A stretch of 22,008 nucleotides of DNA from an uncultured Luteimonas sp. (GTDB lineage: Bacteria; Pseudomonadota; Gammaproteobacteria; Xanthomonadales; Xanthomonadaceae): NCBI GenBank assembly GCA_938008415.1, contig CALLKI010000090.1, forward strand, positions 1-22,008, given 5' to 3'. The notes under the pieces were generated by a model. It searched no databases. It saw nothing but the letters and a program-made list of their open reading frames with translations, and was not told where the DNA came from. A program made the translations under genes and the position numbers. Shown here piece by piece: positions 15,586 to 22,008 of the stretch; position 1 is the first letter of the stretch; each line of letters opens with the position of its first letter.

Positions 15586-17196
15586 TCAAGGACGCGGCCG
15601 GCGGCCCAGGTCCCGGAGGATCTCCCGGGCTGCATTGCGCCCGGGCAGGCCGGTGACGCCGCCACCGGGATGGCTGCCCGAACCGCACAGGTACAGCCCG
15701 CGCAGCGCCCCGCGGTAGTTGCCCTGGCCCAGCAGGGGGCGGGCCGAGAACATCTGGTCCAGCGCCAGCGCGCCATGGAAGATGTCGCCGCCGACCAGGC
15801 CGAACCTGCGCTCCAGGTCCAGCGGTGACAGCGCCTCGTACGCGATCACGCTGCGCGCGAAGTTGGGCGCCACCTCGTCCACGGTGTCGATCATCAGCTT
15901 CGCCACGGTGTCGCGGTGCGCGTCCCAGCCGCCGTCCACCTCGGGATGCACGTGCTGGCAGAACAGGCTGGCGACGTGCCGGCCCGGCGGCGCGAGCGTG
16001 TCGTCGAGCGCGGAGGAAATCACCAGCTCGACGATCGGCTTGCGCGCCCAGCCCGGGTTGTGCGCCTTCGACTTCGCGTCGAAATACGCCTGCTCGAAAT
16101 ACCGCAGCGAATGCCCGACGAGGATGCCGCTCTGGTGGTGCGGTTGCAGCCGGGTGCCCGGCGCCGCGGTGAAGTCCGGCAGCTCCGACAGCGCCACGTT
16201 CATGCGGAACGTGCCCGAGCCGTTGCGGTGGCGCGCGATGCGCCCGCGGGTGTCATCGTCCAGATGCTGCGGCTCCACCAGCCGCGTGTACAGCAGCTTC
16301 GGGTTGACGTTGGACGCGACCACGCGCGCGCGGAACTCCCGCCCGTCCTCCAGCACCACGCCGGTGGCACGCCCGCCCTCGACCAGCACCTTCGCCACCA
16401 CGGCGCCGGTCTCGATGCGTACCCCGCGCGCCTCGCATTCGGCGCGCATGGCCTGCGTGATCGCGCCCATGCCGCCGATGGCGTGGCCCCACGCGCCCGG
16501 CTTGCCGTTGACCTCGCCGAAGACATGGTGCAGCAGCACGTAGGCGCTGCCGGGCGTGTACGGGCTGGCGAAATTGCCGACCACCGAGTCCCAGCCCAGC
16601 GCCGCCTTCAGCGGCTCCGACTCGAACCAGTGGTCGAGCAGTTCGCCCGCGGACTTGGTGAACAGGTCGAGGAGGTCGCGGCGGCCGCGCAGGTCGAGCC
16701 CCCCGAGCCGGCGCGCCACCGAATACGAGGCCAGCCAGTCGGCCAGCGCCAGGCGGTCGCCAACGTTCGGCGGCGTCATGTCCATCAGCTCGCGCAGGAC
16801 CGCGACCACGCGTTCGAGCATGGCGTAGTACCGCGGCAGGCGTTCGGCATCGCGCCGCGACCAGCGCGCGACTTCCTCGAGCCCGTGTTCGCCGCCGAGC
16901 CGGAACGCCCTGCCGTCCGGCAGCGGCAGGAAGTTCGAGAACGGGCGCTCGACCACGCGCAGCCCATGCCCGGCCAGGCGCAGGTCGCGGATCACCTTCG
17001 GGCTGAGCAGGCTGACGGTGTAGCTGGCCACCGAATTGCGGAAGCCCGGGTGGAACTCCTCGGTCACCGCCGCGCCGCCGACGATGTGGCGGCGCTCCAG
17101 CAACGCGACCTTCAGGCCGGCGCCGGCAAGGTAGGCAGCGCAGACCAGGCCGTTGTGGCCGCCACCGATGACCAGCGCATCGAACTGTTCGCGCAC
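15586..17196 (-). CDS. FAD-dependent oxidoreductase, PYROXD2/phytoene-desaturase-like
   Basis: A 536-residue flavoprotein. The Rossmann FAD motif GGGHNGLVCAAYLAGAGL starts at residue 11, with the ribose-binding Glu34 in LLERR followed by VGGAAVTEE. The C-terminal FAD signature is LYLCGSGSHPGGGVTGLPGR (about 503-522). This pattern matches the COG1233 branch that includes PYROXD2 rather than true carotenoid desaturases, and no carotenoid genes are nearby. The start is taken as GTG at 17196 because GGGAG lies five bases upstream and the FAD motif then sits at its usual place. An ATG at 17229 would add eleven residues but overlaps a TACAAT promoter-like box. It follows the murG-like gene by 76 bp. 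Substrate is unknown. Confidence 0.85.
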   Translation of the reverse strand: MREQFDALVIGGGHNGLVCAAYLAGAGLKVALLERRHIVGGAAVTEEFHPGFRNSVASYTVSLLSPKVIRDLRLAGHGLRVVERPFSNFLPLPDGRAFRLGGEHGLEEVARWSRRDAERLPRYYAMLERVVAVLRELMDMTPPNVGDRLALADWLASYSVARRLGGLDLRGRRDLLDLFTKSAGELLDHWFESEPLKAALGWDSVVGNFASPYTPGSAYVLLHHVFGEVNGKPGAWGHAIGGMGAITQAMRAECEARGVRIETGAVVAKVLVEGGRATGVVLEDGREFRARVVASNVNPKLLYTRLVEPQHLDDDTRGRIARHRNGSGTFRMNVALSELPDFTAAPGTRLQPHHQSGILVGHSLRYFEQAYFDAKSKAHNPGWARKPIVELVISSALDDTLAPPGRHVASLFCQHVHPEVDGGWDAHRDTVAKLMIDTVDEVAPNFARSVIAYEALSPLDLERRFGLVGGDIFHGALALDQMFSARPLLGQGNYRGALRGLYLCGSGSHPGGGVTGLPGRNAAREILRDLGRRPRP

Positions 17197-17228
17197 GCGA
17201 GCTCCCGTCGTGTTCCTGGGGAGCCACA

Positions 17229-17234
17229 TTGTAG
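17229..17234 (-). promoter_or_regulatory. Putative -10 box for the FAD oxidoreductase gene
   Basis: TACAAT on the minus strand lies about 33 bp before the GTG start, between the murG-like and oxidoreductase genes. No matching -35 is apparent, so it may be fortuitous. Confidence 0.3.
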
Positions 17235-17272
17235 GTGCGAGGGCATTTCCCCCGCGCCGCAACGGGCAGCCG

Positions 17273-18376
17273 TCAATCCCTGCGCGCATGCTCCAGCAGG
17301 CGCTCGACCGCATCGGCCAGGCGCGCGGCGGCATCCGGGCGGCCCAGCGAAGCTGCGGCGCGCGCGGCCCGGGGCAGCGCCGTGGGCGAGGAGAACAGTC
17401 CGGCCAGCAGCTCCGACAGCCGCGCGGGCGTCATCTCCGCTTCCGGCATGTGCCAGCCGGCACCGGCCTTCGCGAGGGTCTCGGCGTTGCGCCGCTGCTC
17501 CTCGCGCGAGCCACCATGCGGCAGTGGCACGAACACCGCGGGCCGCCCCATCACCAGCATTTCGGCGATCGTGGACGCACCGGCGCGGGCGACCACCAGG
17601 TGCGCATCGCGCAGGCGCGCGCCCATGTCGTCGAAGAACGGGCGCACGGCCGCGTCGATGCCGGCCCCGCGCAGCCGCGCCGCGACCGCGTCGCCGTCGT
17701 CGCCGCGGTACTGCAGCGACACCTGCAGCCGCGCGCGGATCGCCTCCGGCAAGGCCAGCAGCGCCGGCGGCACCACGCGCCCGAACACCGCCGCGCCCTG
17801 GCTGCCGCCGACCACCAGCAGCCGCAGCGGCAGGCCTTCGCCCAACGGCGGGTAATCGCCGCGCGCCTCGAGGATGGATTGCCGCACCGGGTTGCCGGTC
17901 ACGAAGATCTTCTGCGGGTCGAAGCCTTCGGCGCCCGCGACCTGCGGGAACGAAGTCGCCAGTCCGTCGGCGAAGCGCAGCAGCTGCGCGTTGGCCTTGC
18001 TCAGGCGCGTGGCCTGCTCGTGCAGCAGCAGCGGCAGACCCAGGCTCTTCGCGGCCAGGGCCGGGGCGAAGCTCGGGTAGCCGCCGAAGCCGACCATCAG
18101 TCCCGCGCCACGCCGCCTGAGGTCCGCGCGCGAGGCCAGCACGCCGCGCAGGATGGTCAGCACCGCCTTCGCCTTCGCCACAACGCCGCCTTCGAGCGAG
18201 CTAGCCGGCAGCACCACATGTTCGATGCCATCCAGCGCCTGCGCGTACTGCGCCCCGCGGCGCTCGGTATGGACCACCACGCGGCAGCCTCGCGCCATCA
18301 GTTCCCGGGCCAGTGCCACCGCCGGGAACAGGTGGCCGCCGGTACCACCGGCGGCGAGCGCGACGAGGGGTTTCAT
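17273..18376 (-). CDS. murG: MurG-like UDP-GlcNAc:undecaprenyl-PP-MurNAc-pentapeptide transferase (stand-alone)
   Basis: A 367-residue GT-B glycosyltransferase that adds GlcNAc to lipid I at the inner face of the membrane. The N-terminal GGTGGHLFPAVALARELM (from 10, His15 catalytic) is followed by VGFGGYPSFAPALAAKSLG and LLLHEQ. Then come TGNPVR, VVGGSQGA (about 188) and ARAGASTIAEML (about 262), which binds UDP-GlcNAc. Start and length are typical. The details (VVHTERRGAQYA, FGGYPSFAPALAA, ATSFPQV, RPAVFVPLPHG) look closer to alphaproteobacterial MurG than to the gammaproteobacterial form. The gene lies outside any ftsW-murC cluster, between an AsmA-like gene and an oxidoreductase. The conserved HEQN loop reads HEQATRLSKAN and the usual HALDDHQ loop reads HGGSREEQ, so specificity may differ. 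It could be a second, acquired copy. Confidence 0.85.
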   Translation of the reverse strand: MKPLVALAAGGTGGHLFPAVALARELMARGCRVVVHTERRGAQYAQALDGIEHVVLPASSLEGGVVAKAKAVLTILRGVLASRADLRRRGAGLMVGFGGYPSFAPALAAKSLGLPLLLHEQATRLSKANAQLLRFADGLATSFPQVAGAEGFDPQKIFVTGNPVRQSILEARGDYPPLGEGLPLRLLVVGGSQGAAVFGRVVPPALLALPEAIRARLQVSLQYRGDDGDAVAARLRGAGIDAAVRPFFDDMGARLRDAHLVVARAGASTIAEMLVMGRPAVFVPLPHGGSREEQRRNAETLAKAGAGWHMPEAEMTPARLSELLAGLFSSPTALPRAARAAASLGRPDAAARLADAVERLLEHARRD

Positions 18377-18473
18377 TGCGGGCGGGTCCGTGTTGCGGAG
18401 GGAGCGGCGACTATAGACGAAGCCCGCCGCACGGAAGCGGAACGCCGGCGCACGGGGCCGGCCGGCTGCGCGT

Positions 18474-20648
18474 TCACGGCAGCAGGTGCGGGTGGCTGTC
18501 GAACCATTCGCGGGCGTTGCGCAGGTGGAACCTGTGCCGGCCACCGCGCAGTTCGACGCCGACGCCGAGCTTCCTCCAGCCGACGTACAGGTCACCGTCG
18601 TGCGCACGGGCATGCAGGCGCATGCGCGCGGCGACGTCGAAGCGGTCGTTGGCGGCGCGCACCCGGTCGAGCACGAGGGCGTCGTCGCGCCATTGCCACA
18701 GTCCCTCGACCCGCGCCTCGCCGGCGTCGACCACGCGGGAGATCCAGGCGGGATACCTGGCCCGGTCCGCGAACATCGCCAGCAGGAACCCGACGTCCTT
18801 CATCCGCGCCTGCAGCCGCCCGCCGAGGCTGGCCGGATGCTTCCACTCGACCTGGCCGCGCTCCAGCTCCAGCATGGCCCACCAGCCGGAGCGCGTGGCG
18901 CCCCCGGGCTCGGAGAACGACACGTTCCGCAGTTCCACCCGGGTGCCGCCAAGGTCGAAGTTGCCGCGCCTGAGGTTGCCGCGGCGCAGGCGGCCGTCGA
19001 TCTCCACGTCGCCACGCAGGTCCACCCCGGCGACCGACAGGTCCACCTGGCGGCCGCGGATGCGCAGCGTGCCCTCGACGACGTCACCCAGGCCATCCAC
19101 GTGCAGGTCGCCGTCGAGCGTGCCGCTGCCGCCGCCGAAGCGCAGCCGGTCATTGGGCAGGTAGGGGTCGAAGCGCGCCAGGTCCGGCACCCGCGCGCCG
19201 TTGAACCGGATCCGCGCCCGGCTGCTGTCGCGCATGTGCGCGAGGCGCGCATCGGCCTCGAGGTCCACGCGCAGGCCGCCGCCCTCCACATACGGCCGCG
19301 AGGGCGCGCCACCCGGCGCGGCGGCGAAACGGTCCAGCACCAGCGACACCCGCGACCTGGGCGTGCCGTCCGCACCCGCCTCGATCCTGGCCTCGGCATG
19401 CGCCCGGCCGCTGAAGCGGCTGCCGAGCACGTCGGCGCGCGCGACCACGTCGCGCGCCGCCAGCCGGCTGCCCTCGCGCAACCGCCCGCCCTCCAGCCGC
19501 AGGTCACCCTCGACGGTGCCGCTGCCTTCCAGCCCGAGCCAGTCGGCCTGCGCGAACAGCGCCACCAGCGCGCCGATCGAGGGCACATGCCAGCGCCCGC
19601 GCGCATGGCCGACGGCCTGCGCCAGCCGCGCGCGCCAGTCCTGCAGCGGCAGCTCCCGGCCCGGCACGCGCAGGTCCGCGTCCACCGCCAGCCCGTGCCC
19701 CGGCACCTCGGGCGCGGACGCACGCAGCCGCATGTCCTCGTCCACGTCCAGCGACAGCTCGAAGGTGTTGCCCAGCTCGTCGCCCCTGGCATCCACCACC
19801 TGCAGCGGCGCCTGCACGCGGACGCGTCCGCCCGGCTGCAGCGCGTTGCCAGCCAGCGCCAGCCTCGCCGTCACCCGCCCCTCCCCGGGCAGCAGCCCGA
19901 CCTGATAGCGCCCGTCCGTTTCCAGCCGCGTCCGCAGCGAGGCGACGCTGCCGTCCAGGTCGAGCGAGGCGGCCAGCAACTGCAGCCGGGCCAGGCCCGG
20001 ATAGTCCGCGGACCGGTGCGGCGCGAGCGCGAAGGTGGCGTCCAGGCGCGCGTCGCGCAGCCAGTCCTGGCCGTCGCGCGTGGCGGCCAGGCCGTCGAAA
20101 TGCGCCGCGGACGGGAACAGTTCCACCTCGCCGCCATGGAAGCGCTTGCGGAAACCCACCTCGGCGCGGCCGTTGCCAGCGAGCTTCCACCCGAACAGCT
20201 CGCCACCGCGGATGCCGCCGGCGACGATGCGGTCGATACGCAGGGTCCAGCCACCCGGCCGGTATTCCGGCGGCGGGATGTCGCCGGCGGCGCGGGCCAG
20301 GCTCCCGGACAGCCCGTCGGCGTCCACCCGCGGCAGGCGCACTTCCCGGCGCAGCAGCGGCCACAGCGCGATGCGGCCGCGGGCGTGTTCCGCCTCCACC
20401 GCCCATCCGACGCGCCGCACGTGCCCTTCCATGCGCACGCCGCGCAGGGACACGTGGCCCGGCCACAGGGTGTGGCCGCCGGCCCATTCCATGCGGAATT
20501 TCTCCGGCTTTCGGTTGACCAGGTCGCGCGCGGCCCGCGAATGCAGGAAGGCGTTGCCGGCAACGAGGTACAGCGCGTACAGCGCGAGCAGGGCCACGGC
20601 CGCCCACGCAAGGCGCCGCGGGAGCCGTCCCGGCCGGTTCCGGATCAT
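18474..20648 (-). CDS. AsmA-like inner-membrane-anchored protein
   Basis: A 724-residue protein with a basic N-terminus, a single membrane helix (LAWAAVALLALYALYLVAG, 13-31) and a long periplasmic part. That part is built of short alternating beta strands of the form LDGDLHVDGLGDVVEGTLRI and GRVRVQAPLQVVDARG. Lone N-terminal anchor plus repetitive beta segments is the layout of AsmA/YhdP/TamB-type proteins, which carry lipids between membranes through a beta-groove, though I cannot place it in a named subfamily. The start is set by GGAGG five bases before the ATG at 20648; the ATG twelve bases further upstream lacks such a site. It is upstream of the murG-like gene (97 bp) and divergent from the protease gene. 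Confidence 0.6.
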   Translation of the reverse strand: MIRNRPGRLPRRLAWAAVALLALYALYLVAGNAFLHSRAARDLVNRKPEKFRMEWAGGHTLWPGHVSLRGVRMEGHVRRVGWAVEAEHARGRIALWPLLRREVRLPRVDADGLSGSLARAAGDIPPPEYRPGGWTLRIDRIVAGGIRGGELFGWKLAGNGRAEVGFRKRFHGGEVELFPSAAHFDGLAATRDGQDWLRDARLDATFALAPHRSADYPGLARLQLLAASLDLDGSVASLRTRLETDGRYQVGLLPGEGRVTARLALAGNALQPGGRVRVQAPLQVVDARGDELGNTFELSLDVDEDMRLRASAPEVPGHGLAVDADLRVPGRELPLQDWRARLAQAVGHARGRWHVPSIGALVALFAQADWLGLEGSGTVEGDLRLEGGRLREGSRLAARDVVARADVLGSRFSGRAHAEARIEAGADGTPRSRVSLVLDRFAAAPGGAPSRPYVEGGGLRVDLEADARLAHMRDSSRARIRFNGARVPDLARFDPYLPNDRLRFGGGSGTLDGDLHVDGLGDVVEGTLRIRGRQVDLSVAGVDLRGDVEIDGRLRRGNLRRGNFDLGGTRVELRNVSFSEPGGATRSGWWAMLELERGQVEWKHPASLGGRLQARMKDVGFLLAMFADRARYPAWISRVVDAGEARVEGLWQWRDDALVLDRVRAANDRFDVAARMRLHARAHDGDLYVGWRKLGVGVELRGGRHRFHLRNAREWFDSHPHLLP

Positions 20649-20743
20649 GGAATCCTCCATTGCCCCAAGCATGACCCAAGGCAGGTCCGCGTGCACGGCC
20701 GCCATGCGACGCTGCCGCCCCCGGCGGCATCCTATGCCATCCC

Positions 20744-20763
20744 GCGCCGGCGCATGCCGGCGC
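20744..20763. repeat. Perfect 8-bp-arm inverted repeat in divergent promoter region
   Basis: GCGCCGGC and GCCGGCGC pair across a GCAT loop. The repeat is centred 52 bp upstream of the protease start, in the 157-bp gap between divergent genes. It is well placed to be an operator or a 5' UTR hairpin of the protease transcript. Confidence 0.45.
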
Positions 20764-20805
20764 CCGGTCACTGGTCCCGTTCGTGAAGGATCCGGATCAC
20801 AGGAC

Positions 20806-21726
20806 ATGATCTCCCTGATGCTTTTTACCGCCCTGCCCGCGGCCACCGCCGCGCAACCCCAGCACGTCGTGCCGATGTGGATGCACGGCAGGCATCCCGC
20901 GGTGGAGGTCCGGCTCGCGGGCCGCGAGGATCCCCTGCGCTTCGTGGTGGACAGCGCGGCGGGCGCGACCGTGGTCGACAGCCGCATCGCCCGCGGCTAC
21001 GGCCTGGAGGAGCCGCCGGCGGACGACGCCGGGATCATGGTCCAGGGCGCGGCGGACAACAGCAGCCGGCTGCAGCCGGTGCGCGAGACCGAATGGAGCC
21101 TCGGCACGCTTACCCTGAAACAGGCCGCGCTGCACACCGACCTGTCGGCGCTCGGCACCCCGGAAGCGCCGGTCGACGGCCTGATCGGCAACGACTTCAC
21201 CGCCCGCTGGGACACCCGCTGGGACTTCGCCGGCAACCGCCTCGAACTGTGGGTGCCAGGTGCGCTGGGCTCGGCCCCGCACTGCCAGGACAACGCCATC
21301 GCCGCGCGCGACGAGACGATCGAGTACTTCGCGTTCGTGCGCATGCGCCTGGGCGGATCCGGGGTCGAGGCCGTGGCCGTGGTCGACACCGGCGCCGCGC
21401 AGACCGTGCTCAACCTGGCCGCGGCCGAGGCGCTGGGCCTGCGCACCGACGGCAGCGACCCGCGGGTGGTGCCGCGTGCGAACGGCACCCGCGGCCTCGG
21501 CGCGGCCGCGCATGCCTCATGGCTCACCACCCTGCCCGGGTTGGAGACCACGGGCTGGCGGCATGGCGGGCTGGAAGTCCGGATCAGCGACCTGCCCGTG
21601 TTCCGCGCGATCGGCCTGGCCGAACGGCCTGCCCTGATCCTGGGCATCGACGCGATGGCGGGCAGCCTGCTCGACATCGGCGCGAACGCGGACCGGATCT
21701 GCCTGCGGGCGGCTGCCGCGGGCTGA
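20806..21726 (+). CDS. Two-lobed retropepsin-like aspartic protease, exported
   Basis: A 306-residue protein with a short hydrophobic leader (MISLMLFTALPAATAA) that looks like a brief signal peptide cleaved near 16. Two homologous half-domains follow. The first has RFVVDSAAGATVVD with Asp49 and ends in LIGNDFTARWDTRWDFAGN. The second has AVVDTGAAQTVLN with Asp194 in a canonical DTG, and ends in LILGIDAMAGSLLDIGAN. Each half therefore contributes one catalytic Asp, giving a single-chain pseudodimer as in pepsin or fused retropepsins. The first lobe reads DSA instead of D-T/S-G. Spacing from any Shine-Dalgarno is poor for 20806; ATG 20818 is an alternative. It is divergent from the AsmA-like gene and converges on groEL. 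Confidence 0.8.
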   Translation: MISLMLFTALPAATAAQPQHVVPMWMHGRHPAVEVRLAGREDPLRFVVDSAAGATVVDSRIARGYGLEEPPADDAGIMVQGAADNSSRLQPVRETEWSLGTLTLKQAALHTDLSALGTPEAPVDGLIGNDFTARWDTRWDFAGNRLELWVPGALGSAPHCQDNAIAARDETIEYFAFVRMRLGGSGVEAVAVVDTGAAQTVLNLAAAEALGLRTDGSDPRVVPRANGTRGLGAAAHASWLTTLPGLETTGWRHGGLEVRISDLPVFRAIGLAERPALILGIDAMAGSLLDIGANADRICLRAAAAG

Positions 21727-21763
21727 CCCGCGGCACACTGCCGCCAGCCGGCTGGCGGCCCGC

Positions 21764-21795
21764 AAAAAGAAAACCCCGCCGCGAGGCGGGGTTTT
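21764..21795. terminator. Bidirectional terminator between protease gene and groEL
   Basis: AAAACCCCGCC (21770-21780) and GGCGGGGTTTT (21785-21795) form a perfect eleven-base stem with a GCGA loop. T-runs flank it on both strands (TTTT on plus; TTTT-C-TTTTT on minus). It serves the convergent protease and groEL transcripts. Confidence 0.92.
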
Positions 21796-21825
21796 CCGTG
21801 TTGCAGGCGGACCGGCTGCGCCGGA

Positions 21826-22008
21826 TCAGAAGTCCATGCCGCCCATGCCGCCGTGGTTGTGCGGCTCTTCCTTCTTCGGCAGCTCGGCCACCATGGCCTC
21901 GGTGGTGATCATCAGGCCGGCGATCGAAGCCGCGTTCTGCAGCGCGGTGCGGGTGACCTTGGTCGGGTCCAGGATGCCGAACTGCACCATGTCGCCGAAT
22001 TCGCCGGT
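21826..22008 (-). CDS. groEL: Chaperonin GroEL, C-terminal part (partial)
   Basis: The last 60 residues of the 60-kDa chaperonin; the gene continues past the right edge. Visible landmarks are FGILDPTKVTRTALQNAASI, AGLMITTEAMVAELPKKEEP and the tail HNHGGMGGMDF, the disordered Gly/Met-rich end that lines the folding chamber floor. The stop is TGA at 21828-21826. GroEL forms a double heptamer that folds proteins with GroES and ATP in the cytosol. groES is expected upstream, outside the window. The shared terminator lies 31 bp after the stop. Confidence 0.98.
   Translation of the reverse strand, partial: TGEFGDMVQFGILDPTKVTRTALQNAASIAGLMITTEAMVAELPKKEEPHNHGGMGGMDF

Noticed and set aside
15586..17196. 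Phytoene desaturase of a carotenoid cluster
   Set aside because: The motifs fit the PYROXD2-like branch better, and no crtB, crtE or crtY-like gene lies nearby.
15916..20786. Long plus-strand frames (734, 606 and 766 codons) opposite the oxidoreductase, murG-like and AsmA-like genes
   Set aside because: These are shadows: the opposite strand carries clear FAD, GT-B and membrane-anchor features, while these frames show only Arg/Gln/Ala-rich sequence.
1..22008. tRNA, rRNA, CRISPR array, prophage or toxin-antitoxin genes
   Set aside because: I saw no cloverleaf, rRNA segment, regularly spaced repeat set or phage-like gene; apart from the IS end the window is ordinary chromosome.

Overview
This 22 kb window is very GC-rich (about 70 percent) chromosomal DNA from a gammaproteobacterium. 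It is most likely a member of the Xanthomonadaceae/Lysobacteraceae (Lysobacter, Luteimonas, Pseudoxanthomonas or Thermomonas type). This rests on the character of the proteins: an ECF sigma factor paired with a TPR Ser/Thr kinase, a Rep helicase, a class C lipoprotein acid phosphatase, GlnE and a GroEL ending in a GGMGGMDF tail. It also rests on base composition and on sparse promoters with poor -35 boxes. No species assignment is possible from sequence reading alone.

Left part (1-6200). The window opens in the last codons of an insertion-sequence transposase, probably ISL3 family, followed by a run of eight T residues. A leftward pair follows: a secreted three-EF-hand protein downstream of a membrane acyl desaturase. 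Divergent from it is mutM (DNA repair). Next comes a two-gene signalling module, an ECF sigma factor and a transmembrane Hanks-type kinase with a large TPR-rich extracytoplasmic region. The sigma factor carries a threonine where most ECF factors have an acidic residue in region 2, the mark of sigma factors switched on by phosphorylation.

Middle part (6200-12450). tdk and a secreted Sel1-repeat protein run leftward. rep runs rightward and converges on a small VOC-fold protein. Divergent from that are an e(P4)-type acid phosphatase lipoprotein and an unidentified lipoprotein. Between the two lipoproteins lies an AT-rich patch, then three consecutive stem-loops ending in a perfect intrinsic terminator, which looks like a small RNA gene.

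Right part (12450-22008). A leftward block holds an AsmA-like membrane-anchored protein, a stand-alone MurG-like glycosyltransferase of a sequence type resembling alphaproteobacterial MurG, a PYROXD2-like FAD oxidoreductase, a terminator-ended candidate small RNA, and glnE. A two-lobed retropepsin-like protease runs rightward. It converges on the 3' end of groEL, and the two share a bidirectional terminator.

Most genes are ordinary housekeeping or envelope genes. The parts most worth a second look are the sigma/kinase switch, the orphan murG, the two candidate small RNAs, the IS end next to the T8 tract and the unusual first lobe of the aspartic protease.
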